A stretch of 64,000 nucleotides of DNA. It comes from an uncultured Planctomycetaceae bacterium (GTDB lineage: Bacteria > Planctomycetota > Planctomycetia > Planctomycetales > Planctomycetaceae). The stretch's first letter is position 1; each line of letters opens with the position of its first letter. Shown here piece after piece: positions 1-9,414 of the stretch. The stretch spans positions 23,465-87,464 of the forward strand of contig CAJWGB010000002.1 in the NCBI GenBank assembly GCA_913031625.1, given 5' to 3'. The notes under the pieces were generated by a model. That model made no database searches. It was not told the origin of the DNA and saw only the letters and a list, made by a program, of their open reading frames with translations. The position numbers and the translations under genes are program-made.

Positions 1-33
1 TCGGTGGGTGCTGCCTGATTGTTGGCGACGACT

Positions 34-666
34 TCAGTCTTTCGTGGACAATGGTTTTTCGTTCTTTGTTGAGCCCCCGAACGAGGCTCGGTAAGCATCT
101 CCCGCTGCTGTAATCGTCTTTCGCGGTCCTGTCAGCTTGAGGTAGAACACCTCACTGGATTTTATGTCGAGCAAAATGACGCCCAGCATTTGGTAGCCTT
201 TCACCGGCTTGGTTTTTCCGAGGACAGGAGGACCATCCGGCTTCTTATAGGTTCCGCTGACGTCAACGATGATGTAGTTGTTTTCGCCCGCTTTGCCCTG
301 CTGAACTGTGACCTCGCGACCTTCGTTTTGAAACTGCCCGACCCAGCGCTGGATATTGGCCTCGACCTGACCGCCGCCACCGCCGAAGTTAAAGATCGTC
401 AGTTCACCGTCGTCTGAATCGCCGTTCACTTTCGGCACTTTGATCGTTGCCAGTCGCATTCGGCTGGGATGATCAACTTTCTCCCAGGTCTTTGGAAACT
501 TCAGAGTCAGCTCTTTGACCTTCAGGTCTTTGGTTTCCACCTTCTTTGCAGGCTTGTCTTTCTGTTCAGCAGGTTTTTCAGTCTGCTTCTCGTCAGCCGC
601 TTTTTCGTCGGCACAGACCGTGGCAGACAGGACGGCGAGGATCAGCAGGGCAGAGAGAGACTTCAT
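34..666 (-). CDS. Secreted hypothetical protein with Lys/Glu-rich linker
   Basis: The 210-residue product starts with a clear Sec signal peptide (MKSLSALLILAVLSATVCA), followed by a Lys/Glu/Asp-rich linker (about residues 20-48) and a compact domain (about 50-195) containing LTLKFPKTWEKV and a glycine run (GGGGG). The ATG is preceded at suitable distance by GGAG on the minus strand. I do not recognise a characterised family; the layout of signal peptide, charged linker and one beta-rich domain is common among planctomycete exported proteins. It is complete in the window and is transcribed away from the symporter gene at 864, so the 200 bases between them probably hold divergent promoters. Function unknown. 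Confidence 0.75.
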   Translation of the reverse strand: MKSLSALLILAVLSATVCADEKAADEKQTEKPAEQKDKPAKKVETKDLKVKELTLKFPKTWEKVDHPSRMRLATIKVPKVNGDSDDGELTIFNFGGGGGQVEANIQRWVGQFQNEGREVTVQQGKAGENNYIIVDVSGTYKKPDGPPVLGKTKPVKGYQMLGVILLDIKSSEVFYLKLTGPRKTITAAGDAYRASFGGSTKNEKPLSTKD

Positions 667-863
667 CGATGACTCCGATGGAGATTGATTTCCGAAACAG
701 TCCGACTCCGGCGGCCGGTGTGCCAGCCATCATAACGCTGAGATTCTCCACTTGCCATTTGTCACCTCCCGCCTTGACCGATTCCATCCCAATTGGCCTG
801 CCTTGCCGGATTGAATGGAGGGTCGTAGGGTGATATCACGGTTTACTGCCACCGGGGGCTCTC

Positions 864-2405
864 ATGCATCTGATCGACCTGCTCACACTGTCTGCTTACC
901 TCGCCCTCATCGTCGGGCTTGGAATTCGATTCGGCCAGCACCAGTCGCGAGACGAGTTCTTTCTGGCCGGTCGATCGATGGGGTGGCTGGTGGTGGGACT
1001 CAGTGTGATGGCCACGCTGTTTTCATCAAACAGCTTTGTCTTTTATCCCTCCGCTGCGTTTTCTGACAGTCTCAGAATCGGCCTCGCACTGGTCGCGTTT
1101 GCGCTCATGACTCCAATCGTCATGTACGTCTTTATCCCGGTCTACGCACGGATCAATGTGGAAACCGCCTACGAGTATCTGGAACGAAGATTTCATGTTT
1201 CTGTCCGGCTCCTGGCCAGCGGGCTGTTTATTCTGTTGCGTATCGGCTGGATGGCCTCTGCGACGTACGCCGCATCCGTCGTTCTTGCACCGATGATCGG
1301 GTTGTCGCCAGCTGTTGTCATCATAGGTGTGGGGTGTGCAGCGATCGGTTACACGATGCTGGGGGGACTTCGCGCGGTGATGTGGACGGACGTCATTCAG
1401 TTCTTTGTTTTCGCGGCTACGATCATTGCGACCCTGTTTCTCGTATGTCGTGCAGCCGGGACCGGCCTGACGGAACTTTGGGACACCTATCAGGCTGATC
1501 ACGAATATGCCCTGGCAAATTGGGAGCCATCCATCACCCTCAAGTTTGGGTCATGGGCAATTCTGGTCGGGTTCTTTCTGGAAGGGCTGTCGGCGTTTGG
1601 GGTCGACCAGGTCGCCGTCCAGCGGTACCTGGCAGCGGACTCGGAACGTACTTCGCAACGTGGTGCACTCCTGAACCTCATTGCAATGTGGATCGTGATT
1701 CCGGGACTGCTGCTGATCGGCGTCGCCCTGTACGGCTGGTACAACAGTCACCCACAGGAAATGGCGTTGATCCCTGTTCCGGATAGTAAAGTTGACCTGC
1801 AGCAGGGAGATACGGTCAAGACGGTTGTGAGCCGAAACTCAATAGTTGCCGACCGCGCTCTGCCTGGATTTGTGGACACTCACTTTCCGCCTGGCCTGAA
1901 GGGATTGTTTCTGGCGGCACTGATGGCAGCCATCATGTCCAGTATCGATTCCGGCATTCACTCCGTGACGACAGCGCTCGTCGTTGATTTTCGCGACAGG
2001 CTTGTGCCAGCGTGGCGACCGCAGTCTGAGCGCAACGAAGTCATTATGATTCGATGGCTGATCGTAGTGATTGGTGCAGCGGCAGTTGGAATCGCCTGCC
2101 TGGTAGATCCGCAGAGTAGTGTGTTCGAGGTGAGTCGCCGGCTGACAGCTGCCTTTGGCGCGCCATTGCTGGCGATCTTTGTCCTTGCTCTGTTTTCGTC
2201 GCGCGCGACGTGGCAGTCGGTCACAGCGAGTGCACTGCTGTCCACAGGTTTGACACTGTACCTGATGTCTACGCAGAAAGACTGGGTCTCACTCTGGTAC
2301 TGGCCCATCGGATTCGGCAGTGCAATTGTTTTTGGATATCTGTTTAGCCTGCTGCAGAAGCCAGTGGACAGTGAGTACACTTTCATCCGGATCATGAAGA
2401 AATAG
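864..2405 (+). CDS. Sodium:solute symporter (SSS family)
   Basis: The 513-residue protein is hydrophobic throughout and consistent with the 13-helix SSS (SLC5-like) fold. The family landmark LGGLRAVMWTDVIQFFVF lies near residue 166 and the early DEFFLAGRSMGWLVVGLSVMAT segment is typical of the first two helices. It should import a small solute, driven by sodium, through the inner membrane; substrate cannot be read from the sequence. Length is normal for the family. It is followed by a strong hairpin overlapping the stop codon and then by an isochorismatase-like gene on the same strand 60 bases on, which may share the transcript. A sugar, sialic acid or organic-acid substrate would all be compatible. 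Confidence 0.9.
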   Translation: MHLIDLLTLSAYLALIVGLGIRFGQHQSRDEFFLAGRSMGWLVVGLSVMATLFSSNSFVFYPSAAFSDSLRIGLALVAFALMTPIVMYVFIPVYARINVETAYEYLERRFHVSVRLLASGLFILLRIGWMASATYAASVVLAPMIGLSPAVVIIGVGCAAIGYTMLGGLRAVMWTDVIQFFVFAATIIATLFLVCRAAGTGLTELWDTYQADHEYALANWEPSITLKFGSWAILVGFFLEGLSAFGVDQVAVQRYLAADSERTSQRGALLNLIAMWIVIPGLLLIGVALYGWYNSHPQEMALIPVPDSKVDLQQGDTVKTVVSRNSIVADRALPGFVDTHFPPGLKGLFLAALMAAIMSSIDSGIHSVTTALVVDFRDRLVPAWRPQSERNEVIMIRWLIVVIGAAAVGIACLVDPQSSVFEVSRRLTAAFGAPLLAIFVLALFSSRATWQSVTASALLSTGLTLYLMSTQKDWVSLWYWPIGFGSAIVFGYLFSLLQKPVDSEYTFIRIMKK

Positions 2406-2439
2406 TGGACAGGCCGGGGGGACATCCGGCGAAGTCCAC
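2405..2439 (+). terminator. Hairpin after the symporter gene
   Basis: GTGGAC pairs with GTCCAC at the outer ends and GCCGG with CCGGC inside, giving a two-part stem directly at the symporter stop codon. There is no T-run after it, so it may be a weak or factor-dependent terminator or an RNA-stabilising stem rather than a classical intrinsic terminator. Confidence 0.4.
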
Positions 2440-2465
2440 TCCAAAGCAAGCTGGAAACAGGAACC

Positions 2466-3011
2466 ATGTCACGCAGTGTGAGCCTTCTGAATCGTAAGCG
2501 TTCCCATCTCCTCATCGTGGACGTGCAGGAGAAACTGCTGCCCGTGATTTCAGGGAATGATCGGCTGGCTGAGACGATCACTTTTCTCAAACAGGCTGCC
2601 GCCCTGTTTAATGTCCCGGTTACGACGTCAGAACAATATCCACAGGGACTTGGGCCGACTGTCCAACAGCTGCAGCAGGCTGACCCGGTCTTTGAGAAGA
2701 CTCAGTTCAGTGCAGCGGATGGCTTTGTGAGTTATCGCCAGTCCGAGCGAGATCAGGTGGTTCTCTGCGGGATCGAGGCTCATATCTGCGTATTGCAGAC
2801 GGCATTTGATCTGTCAGCAAACGGGACTCGGGTTTTCGTCGTGGCCGATGGTGTTGGCAGCAGGAAGGACACCGATTACCAAACGGCACTGCAGCGTCTC
2901 CGTGATGGGGGTGTCACAGTCTGCACCGCAGAAAGTGTGGCGTTTGAGTGGTGTGAGTCTTCAGCGAATGCGCAGTTTCGCGAGTTGAGCAAACTGGTCC
3001 GTTCCCGCTGA
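2466..3011 (+). CDS. Isochorismatase-family cysteine hydrolase
   Basis: The 181-residue protein is the usual length for a single-domain isochorismatase-like hydrolase (YcaC/nicotinamidase superfamily). The Asp-Lys-Cys triad is visible: Asp19 in LLIVDVQEKL, Lys78 in VFEKTQF and Cys108 in CGIEAHICVL, with the cis-peptide region just before the Cys. It should hydrolyse an amide or related bond in a small cytoplasmic molecule; the true substrate is unknown for most of this family. AGGAA precedes the ATG. No signal peptide. It follows the symporter by 60 bases, so a role in processing the imported solute is possible but is inference. Confidence 0.88.
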   Translation: MSRSVSLLNRKRSHLLIVDVQEKLLPVISGNDRLAETITFLKQAAALFNVPVTTSEQYPQGLGPTVQQLQQADPVFEKTQFSAADGFVSYRQSERDQVVLCGIEAHICVLQTAFDLSANGTRVFVVADGVGSRKDTDYQTALQRLRDGGVTVCTAESVAFEWCESSANAQFRELSKLVRSR

Positions 3012-3276
3012 GGCAGCCCCCCAATGTGCGATGAGTGATCGTTGGGCATCAGGTGCAATAAGGGAGTCTGAAAACCGTTTCGAGTTGCTTTTGAGGCACG
3101 GCTTCTGCTGCAGGTGTCCCGTTTATTCCCATTCTACTGTCTCATCATTGGCCGAATTGGGATCCCGCACGACATGAGATTGAGTCTCAGAAAGTGATCT
3201 GTTTCAATGGCTCAGCCGCGTAAGATTACTGCGGCAGTTACTCTCAAATATCACGGATTCTGGTACGGCTGACCTC

Positions 3277-4239
3277 ATGTTGTCCTCTTCGAACAGATAT
3301 CTACCGCTCATTGTATTGCTGCTCGCATTGACCGGATGCGAGTCCGATCCGGACTCCTCAGGCAGTGGAGGAGCTTCTAATGGAGTTTTTGATGTTGTTG
3401 CGACCACCGGTCACATAGCGGACGCCGTGCGAAATATTGCCGAGGGAACGAGCACAAAGGTCACGTTACTGTGCGGCCCCGGGGTTGACCCTCATTCTTA
3501 CGCCCCGACTGCGGCAGACGTTCGTTCCATGGCGAGTGCTGATGCCATTTTCTACAACGGGTTTCATCTGGAGGCACGGTTGCATAACGCTTTGCATCAC
3601 CAGTTTGAAGATAAGGCCTGGGCGATGGCAGACTCGTTTCCGACAGCCGCCCGACTGGACTGGGTCGAAGATGGGGAAGTTGACCCCGATGCGCCGTTTG
3701 ACCCCCATATCTGGAATCACCTGCCCGGATGGCAGACCTGTGTCATAGCCCTTGCCGAGGAGATGGCTCGACGAGATCCGGCTAATGGGGATCAGTACCG
3801 CGCCAATGGAGAGAAGTATGCTGAGCAGATCGGCCTTGCCCATGATTCCGCAAAGGCAAAATTCATGGACATTCCGAAAGAGAGCCGAGTACTCGTGAGC
3901 GCTCACGACGCATTCAACTACTTTGCCAAAGTCTATGAGTTTGAAACAGTGGCTGTTCTTGGCATCGGTAACGACGCGGAAGCCGACGTGAAAACGATGC
4001 AGACCGTAGCGACCACCATCTGCGACAGGAAAGTGCCCGTGATTTTCATCGAAAATATCACCAATCCCAAAGTGACTCAGGCGCTTCAGGAAGCGTGCCA
4101 GGCACGTGAGTGGAATGTGAAGATCGCTGAGCAACCACTGTACTCGGATGACCTCGGAAGTGAGCCACCTGCAAACACCTATCTTGGTGCATTTGAGTCC
4201 AACGTAGACCTGCTGACTGAGTCACTTACAAAGAAGTAA
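3277..4239 (+). CDS. Metal ABC transporter substrate-binding lipoprotein (ZnuA/TroA-like)
   Basis: The first 21 residues form a lipoprotein signal ending in the lipobox LTGC (Cys21), so the protein is likely anchored facing the periplasm. The rest is a cluster A-1 metal-binding protein: likely ligands are His73 (DPHSY), His144 (DPHIWNH), His210 (SAHDAFNYF) and a C-terminal acid. The long His-rich loop of true high-affinity ZnuA proteins is absent, which leans toward manganese or a broader metal, but specificity cannot be fixed from sequence. It is the first gene of a four-gene importer operon (binding protein, ATPase, two permeases). The 265-base upstream region presumably holds the metal-responsive promoter; I see no convincing Fur/Zur/MntR palindrome. 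Confidence 0.9.
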   Translation: MLSSSNRYLPLIVLLLALTGCESDPDSSGSGGASNGVFDVVATTGHIADAVRNIAEGTSTKVTLLCGPGVDPHSYAPTAADVRSMASADAIFYNGFHLEARLHNALHHQFEDKAWAMADSFPTAARLDWVEDGEVDPDAPFDPHIWNHLPGWQTCVIALAEEMARRDPANGDQYRANGEKYAEQIGLAHDSAKAKFMDIPKESRVLVSAHDAFNYFAKVYEFETVAVLGIGNDAEADVKTMQTVATTICDRKVPVIFIENITNPKVTQALQEACQAREWNVKIAEQPLYSDDLGSEPPANTYLGAFESNVDLLTESLTKK

Positions 4240-4276
4240 GCGGCTGCCGTCAGAATCGTGCACTCTGAGTATCGTC

Positions 4277-5026
4277 ATGTCGTTTGCCATTCGCACACAG
4301 CAGTTAACTGTTTCATACGGTGGAGAGCCTGCGCTGTGGAATGTTGATCTTGAGATTCCCGAACTGAGCATGACGGGAATTCTGGGGCCAAACGGAGCGG
4401 GCAAGAGCACACTTCTGAAGGCTATTCTGGGCGTGATTCCGCGATTGAGTGGATCAGTGGACGTTGCCGGCACTCAGAATACTCCCGTGGCCTATGTTCC
4501 GCAGCGAACAACAGTGGACTGGGATTTTCCCACGACAGTGCTCGACCTTGTGATGATGGGAACGTACGGTCGCCTCCGATGGTTTCAACGTCCAGGCAGG
4601 CAGGAACGCGAAGATGCGATGGCAGCTCTGGAGCAGGTCCGGATGACCGAGTTTGCTGACCGGCAGATTGGCGAACTCTCCGGTGGGCAGCAACAGCGAA
4701 TCTTTCTTGCTCGGGCATTCGTTCAGCAGGCATCGATCTACCTGTTGGATGAACCGTTTGCGGGTGTCGACGCGAAGACGGAAACGCTGATCATCGAAAT
4801 CCTGCGACAGTTGCGAGAAACCGGTAACACGATCGTGTTCGTGCATCACGACCTGACAACCGTCAGAAGTTACTTCGATCACGTTGTCCTGCTGAACCGA
4901 CGCCTGATCGAGACAGGTCCCGTGGGTGATGTGTTCACGGAAGAAAACATTCAGCAGACATATGGGGTCATGAGCCATTCTCTGCTCGAAAAAAAACTGA
5001 CCGACGGGCAGGGGTGCGATGCCTGA
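4277..5026 (+). CDS. Metal ABC transporter ATP-binding protein
   Basis: A 249-residue ABC ATPase with Walker [10 protein letters not shown] (residues 37-45), the signature LSGGQQQR (near 135) and Walker [13 protein letters not shown] (near 153), followed by the switch His in VFVHHDLT. It powers the adjoining permeases in uptake of a divalent metal. It sits 37 bases after the binding-protein gene and its 3' end overlaps the first permease start by 8 bases, indicating translational coupling. Length and motif order match the ZnuC/MntB type. No anomalies. Confidence 0.93.
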   Translation: MSFAIRTQQLTVSYGGEPALWNVDLEIPELSMTGILGPNGAGKSTLLKAILGVIPRLSGSVDVAGTQNTPVAYVPQRTTVDWDFPTTVLDLVMMGTYGRLRWFQRPGRQEREDAMAALEQVRMTEFADRQIGELSGGQQQRIFLARAFVQQASIYLLDEPFAGVDAKTETLIIEILRQLRETGNTIVFVHHDLTTVRSYFDHVVLLNRRLIETGPVGDVFTEENIQQTYGVMSHSLLEKKLTDGQGCDA

Positions 5027-5906
5027 CGGATTACTGAGTGACTACACGGTTCGCACGGTTGTGTCTGGCAGCGCAATGATTGGAGCTGTCAGTGGATCGC
5101 TGGGGTGTTTTGCCTATCTGCGTCGGCAGAGTCTTGTGGGCGATGTGGTTTCTCATGCGTCACTTCCTGGGATCGTCATTGCATTCTGGATTGCTCAGGC
5201 GACCGTACATCAGAGTAGCAGTCTTTCGATGTGGGTGCTGATGCCCGGTGCGATCTGCGCCGGCCTTGCGGCCCTGCTGCTGACGCGATTGATTACTCAA
5301 CGAACCCATATCAAGCCGGACGCTGGACTGGGCGTCATGCTGGCCATCTTTTTTGGGAGCGGGATGATGCTGCTGAGATGGCTGCAGCGCGCAAACCCAC
5401 CATTGACTGGAAGTTCCGGGCTGGACGACTATCTGTTTGGTATGGCGGCTGCCATGACTACATCCGACCTGGCCATGATTGGAACTCTTGGCACGCTGGC
5501 CGTTTTGACAATGGTTCTGTCGTGGAATCGTCTCAAAGTCTTTGCCTTCGACGCAGAGTACTCTGCCTGTCTTGGTATGCCTGTCGCACGAATCGAGATT
5601 CTGTTGCTCACTCTGCTTGTGATTGGAATCGTAATTGGCCTGCAGGTGGTGGGTGTCGTGCTTATGATTTCCCTGCTCGTCACTCCCGCTGCTGCTGCAA
5701 GGCAGTGGACTCAGCACCTGGGGCCAATGGTCTGCCTGGCTGCTCTGACGGGAGCAATCTGTTCGGCGGCCGGAGCGGTCATCAGTGCGCTTACCAGTCT
5801 GCCAACCGGGCCCGTGATTGTGGTGTTGTTGACCAGCGTGTTTCTGTTGTCACTGGTACTGGCACCAGGGCGTGGGTTGTTGTTTCGGAGGCGGTCCCAT
5901 GTATGA
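5019..5906 (+). CDS. Metal ABC transporter permease 1 (ABC-3 family)
   Basis: A 295-residue, eight- to nine-helix membrane protein of the ABC-3 family (ZnuB/TroC-like). Diagnostic segments include [19 protein letters not shown] near residue 30 and [22 protein letters not shown] near residue 205. The ATG lies inside the end of the ATPase gene (8-base overlap) and the stop overlaps the start of the second permease, so all genes of the importer are tightly coupled. It forms half of the membrane channel, presumably as a heterodimer with the next gene product, as in the spirochaete TroCD systems. Confidence 0.9.
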   Translation: MPDGLLSDYTVRTVVSGSAMIGAVSGSLGCFAYLRRQSLVGDVVSHASLPGIVIAFWIAQATVHQSSSLSMWVLMPGAICAGLAALLLTRLITQRTHIKPDAGLGVMLAIFFGSGMMLLRWLQRANPPLTGSSGLDDYLFGMAAAMTTSDLAMIGTLGTLAVLTMVLSWNRLKVFAFDAEYSACLGMPVARIEILLLTLLVIGIVIGLQVVGVVLMISLLVTPAAAARQWTQHLGPMVCLAALTGAICSAAGAVISALTSLPTGPVIVVLLTSVFLLSLVLAPGRGLLFRRRSHV

Positions 5907-6972
5907 CACATGGACACTGTTGATCGCCACTGTCACGTCGGTCGTCTGCGCTATCTGTGGGTGTCTGTTGCTGGTCAATCGACGAGCGATGGTAAGTGAG
6001 GGGCTCAGCCACGCGGTGCTGCCTGGACTGGTGATCGCATTTATCTTTGTGCGTGATATTACGTCGCCATGGCTGATTGTTTCAGCAGCAGTCAGTGGCA
6101 TGGTGATGGTGTGGCTGACTCAGGCGTTGCAGAAAACGGGGCTTGTCGAACCCGATGCCGGGCTGGGGATCGTGTTTGCCGGAATGTTCAGCGTTGGCAT
6201 TCTGTTGGTGAGTCTCGAGCTGGAAAACGTGCATTTTCATGCTGACTGCATTATCGATGGCGACATGACGATGGCGCCTCTGAATATGCTCGAAATCGGT
6301 GGCCGCAGTTTCGGACCCAAAGCGCTGGTGGTGATGTCATTGATGCTGGTGCTTACACTTTCATTCGTTGCGATCTGCTGGAAGGAGCTGAAGCTCATGC
6401 TCTTTGATCCGCTGCTGGCAGATCAGTTTCGCTTGCGTCCCGGACTTATTCAGTTTGTTACGTTGACTCTGATTTCACTGACTACCGTGTCGGCGTTTAA
6501 CGTGGCAGGATCAATTCTGATCGTTGCCTTGATGGTTGCTCCTCCGGCGGCCGCTTTGCTGCTGACCAATCGGCTGGGACTTCTGCTTGTGGTCTCCAGT
6601 ATCATCGCAGTATTCAGCTCATTCTGCGGGACATGGCTTGCTCAACAGATTGACGTTGCTCCCAATGGTCCGATGGCAGCGTTTGCTGGCTTTGTGTTTC
6701 TGGCTGTGTTGCTGTTTGCGCCTCGCCGAGGCCTGCTTGCCGGGATGATTGAGTCTCGCCGGCAACAGGGACAGATCAGGGATCAACTGGTTCTTGAATG
6801 CATCACAGGAGCGGGCGAGGTTTCGGAGCCTGACCTTGCAACGATGCTTCGCTGGACGGCCTCTGACCTGAATCGCGTTCTGCAGCGGCTGGCGCAGGGA
6901 GGCAGTATCCGGCAGGAGAGTGACAGCACGTGGACGGTATCTGAACGGAGCCGCAACGAGAGCGGTCATTAG
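5899..6972 (+). CDS. Metal ABC transporter permease 2 with C-terminal winged-helix-like tail
   Basis: The ORF track opens at 5872, but the ATG at 5899 (MYDTWTLL) overlaps the previous stop by 8 bases and gives the better start. The first about 285 residues are an ABC-3 permease (SEGLSHAVLPGLVIAF, AGSILIVALMVAPPAAA). The remaining about 70 residues are soluble (QLVLECITGAGEVSEPDLAT... LNRVLQRLAQGGSIRQES) and look like a helix-turn-helix/winged-helix unit ending in a beta-hairpin. Similar permease-regulator fusions are known in some TroD/MntD-type proteins. It might sense metal or regulate transport; no cysteine or histidine cluster for metal binding is visible in the tail. Last gene of the operon. 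Confidence 0.87.
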   Translation: MYDTWTLLIATVTSVVCAICGCLLLVNRRAMVSEGLSHAVLPGLVIAFIFVRDITSPWLIVSAAVSGMVMVWLTQALQKTGLVEPDAGLGIVFAGMFSVGILLVSLELENVHFHADCIIDGDMTMAPLNMLEIGGRSFGPKALVVMSLMLVLTLSFVAICWKELKLMLFDPLLADQFRLRPGLIQFVTLTLISLTTVSAFNVAGSILIVALMVAPPAAALLLTNRLGLLLVVSSIIAVFSSFCGTWLAQQIDVAPNGPMAAFAGFVFLAVLLFAPRRGLLAGMIESRRQQGQIRDQLVLECITGAGEVSEPDLATMLRWTASDLNRVLQRLAQGGSIRQESDSTWTVSERSRNESGH

Positions 6973-7110
6973 TTGATGAATGCACCCTCTCCAATGAAAT
7001 GAGGGAGGATCGCAGTGAATTGGCTTTCAGCAGAATCTTAACGGGACGGGCAGTGGCCGCAGGTTTAAGTTCATTGGTTCTGCTGTGGCGGCAGCCCTCT
7101 GAGAGACACC

Positions 7111-8664
7111 TCACGGCTTCTCCGCGGAAAGCTCCTTTGCCTTTCGAGCGAGATCGACAAACTCCGCCCGAAAGCCGCCCTGATCTTCTACCGTGCCTGC
7201 GCTGGCGAGCTTAATCACTGAGTCCCAGTTCGCTTGTCCCGCGTGTTCGGACTCACGCAACAGCATCCCGAATGTTGCGACGGCCGATGCAAATGTCATG
7301 TCTGAGTCTGCCATCGGAGGCTGTGCCTGAAGATTGCCTGTCAGAAACGTGGAGAACTCCATCGCTTTCTCTGCTGCGGGCTGCTTGTACCGCAATCGCA
7401 CCACCAGCATTTTTTCGGGGTCGACCGAGTCTCTGGGAGTCACCTCAACGAATTCACTGTCAATGTTCGGTGCAGTGCGATCCTCTGAGCCGACTGGCAC
7501 CAGTTCATACAGTGCTGTCACGCGGTGGCCAGCGCCGATCTCTCCTGCATCCTTCCTGTCATCCCTGAAGTCCTGATTGGCCATCACGCGGTTCTCGTAC
7601 CCAATGAGGCGGTACGATTGCACCTGAGCCGGATTGAAATCGACCTGGATCTTCACGTCTTTGGCAATCGTGATCAGTGTGCCACCCAACTGGTCGACCA
7701 GCGCACGGCGAGCTTCCAGTTTGGAATCGATATAGGCATAGTTGCCATTCCCTTTGTCGGCCAGTTGTTCCATCGTCGAGTCTTTCAGGTTGCCCGTTCC
7801 AAAACCGAAGACGCTCAGGAATGTGCCTTCCTGTGCCTTCTCCTGAATCAGGTCGACCAATTCGCTGCGGTTTGTGGTGCCCACATTGAAGTCACCGTCA
7901 GTGCAGAGAATGACGCGATTTGTGCCGCCGGCAATAAAGTTCTCCAGTGCGATCTGATACGCCAGCTTGATCCCTTCTCCACCATTGGTGGATCCGCCGG
8001 CCTGCAGGTTGTCGAGCGCGTTCATGATGACGGCCTTTTGGTCGGCCGATGTCGAATTCAGGACTCTGCCTGACGCACCTGCATAAACGACGATCGCGAT
8101 TCGGTCGTTTTCTGTGAGCTGCTCGACAAGCATTTTCATGGCGGACTTCACCAGAGGCAGCTTATTCGGGACGCTCATTGATCCGGAAACATCAAGCAGA
8201 AAGACCAGATTACTGGCGGGGCGATCGTCCATCTGTATCTGTTTGCCCTGCAGGGCAATCCGCAGCAGTCTGTTTTCCTGATTCCATGGGCACGGAGCGA
8301 CGATTGTGGACACCGAAAATGGGTGATCATCCGAGGGCTGTGGATAGTCGTATTCAAAGTAATTGACCAGCTCTTCAATCCGAACTGCTCCCTTGGGAGG
8401 CAGCTGTCCGTCCGTCAGCATTCGACGCACGTTGCTGTATGACGCAGTGTCCACGTCGACAGCAAATGTGGATAAGGGTTGAGTCATTGCGTCGACGAAG
8501 TCGTTTTCTTCGATGTCGTCATACTCTTCCGTGTTGAACTGTGCTTCGGGTTGCTGCCATGCGTTGAGTCGTGTCGATTGAAACGCGCTCGAGTCTGTGC
8601 TTCCGCACCCGCAAAGAAAGAGTGCAATGGTCGCAAAGCCAATTACAGAGCAAATTCTGATTAT
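7111..8664 (-). CDS. VWA-domain lipoprotein (YfbK-like), non-ATG or damaged start
   Basis: The ORF track begins at the internal ATG 8487 (458 residues), which removes any export signal. Upstream, the same frame is open to a TGA at 8679-8677 and encodes a lipoprotein signal, IRICSVIGFATIALFLCGCGS, but contains no ATG, GTG or TTG. The best initiation site is ATA at 8664-8662, nine bases after AGGA; a single change from ATG would explain it. The mature part has a YfbK-type N-terminal region (FAVDVDTASYSNVRRML), then a von Willebrand A domain with a MIDAS motif (LLDVSGSMS) and a DUF3520-like C-terminal part. It is probably an envelope-anchored protein mediating metal-dependent protein contacts. 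Coordinates use the ATA start. Confidence 0.8.
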   Translation of the reverse strand: MIRICSVIGFATIALFLCGCGSTDSSAFQSTRLNAWQQPEAQFNTEEYDDIEENDFVDAMTQPLSTFAVDVDTASYSNVRRMLTDGQLPPKGAVRIEELVNYFEYDYPQPSDDHPFSVSTIVAPCPWNQENRLLRIALQGKQIQMDDRPASNLVFLLDVSGSMSVPNKLPLVKSAMKMLVEQLTENDRIAIVVYAGASGRVLNSTSADQKAVIMNALDNLQAGGSTNGGEGIKLAYQIALENFIAGGTNRVILCTDGDFNVGTTNRSELVDLIQEKAQEGTFLSVFGFGTGNLKDSTMEQLADKGNGNYAYIDSKLEARRALVDQLGGTLITIAKDVKIQVDFNPAQVQSYRLIGYENRVMANQDFRDDRKDAGEIGAGHRVTALYELVPVGSEDRTAPNIDSEFVEVTPRDSVDPEKMLVVRLRYKQPAAEKAMEFSTFLTGNLQAQPPMADSDMTFASAVATFGMLLRESEHAGQANWDSVIKLASAGTVEDQGGFRAEFVDLARKAKELSAEKP

Positions 8665-8950
8665 CGTTTCAATTCCTCATTTGATTTGCTGAGGTTCGTT
8701 GTCAGGAAAGATCAAGCTGAACCTGTCGACTGTTAAGTGGCACATGCCGCAATTGGTTCATGGAAATGAAAATTTGCAGCAGTGATTTTATCAGAGCCGC
8801 AGAAATCGCAGAATACGGGAATGCCAGCCTGGAGTGGGTTGGTCCGGCCGACGTTGCTGGCCGAGTCTCTCCAGTTTCTGGTTGCTTACCTGTATCCGCC
8901 CGGGGGAATCAGGAACAGCTAAACCATGAACGCATAGAATGAGTGCATAG

Positions 8951-8974
8951 AAAAAGGGGACCGGATGGGTCCCC
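8951..8974 (-). terminator. Rho-independent terminator of the DUF3467 gene
   Basis: On the minus strand GGGGACC-CATCC-GGTCCCC is followed at once by TTTTT. Perfect 7-bp GC-rich stem plus T-run, placed about 50 bases after the stop of the minus-strand gene at 9025. Confidence 0.85.
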
Positions 8975-8988
8975 TTGATTCACAAGCC

Positions 8989-9009
8989 GTGGTGGCTGTA
9001 AGCCACCAC
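8989..9009. repeat. Perfect 9-bp inverted repeat
   Basis: GTGGTGGCT-GTA-AGCCACCAC is a perfect palindromic stem with a 3-base loop between the DUF3467 stop codon and the intrinsic terminator. It may be a second stem of the terminator or a REP-like palindrome. No T-run follows on either strand. Confidence 0.6.
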
Positions 9010-9024
9010 GCTCTCAAGTGATTC

Positions 9025-9414
9025 TTAGTTGCCTGCAGGAGCTTCGACCGGGGGAGTACGAACGCGTTTGCGGACATCGACTTCGACGACACCAAAGTTT
9101 CGCTCATGCATCTGCAGCGCCTGGAACAGGGCTCCGTAGAGTCGCTTGGCAGTGAAGTGATTCAGAATGATGCGCTGATTCACTTTGACTTCAACTTTGC
9201 CCGTGGCGTAGGGAGTTGGATTCAGACCCAGGTCCAGAATCAACTCTTCAGGTGTACTGGAGACACGGCAGAAGTTTGCGTAGCCCGCGTGCGCTTCAAC
9301 ATCGTCTACCACGAGTTCCTGCTGAGGTGCTGCAGGGGCATCCGCGGGTGGGGCAGCTTCAGTTGCTTCTGTTTCGTTGTTTTCTTCTTCGCTCACTTTG
9401 TTCTCCTGTGTCAA
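9025..9414 (-). CDS. DUF3467 protein
   Basis: The 129-residue protein carries an acidic, Ala/Pro-rich N-terminus (EEENNETEATEAAPPADAP) and a DUF3467 domain (about residues 40-115: YANFCRVSSTPEELILDLGLNP, VNQRIILNHFTAKRLYGAL). The family is widespread in bacteria and its function is not established; the fold resembles proteins once related to phage or toxin-antitoxin contexts, but nothing here supports such a role. No signal peptide, so cytoplasmic. It is a monocistronic unit ending in a strong terminator; DUF3467 genes often stand alone like this. Confidence 0.85.
   Translation of the reverse strand: MTQENKVSEEENNETEATEAAPPADAPAAPQQELVVDDVEAHAGYANFCRVSSTPEELILDLGLNPTPYATGKVEVKVNQRIILNHFTAKRLYGALFQALQMHERNFGVVEVDVRKRVRTPPVEAPAGN

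Noticed and set aside
1958-2590. 210-residue minus-strand ORF across the symporter end
   Set aside because: Overlaps two well-supported genes on the other strand and has shadow-type composition.
8760-8942. 60-residue plus-strand ORF between VWA and DUF3467 genes
   Set aside because: No ribosome site or family; ends just before the opposite-strand terminator.
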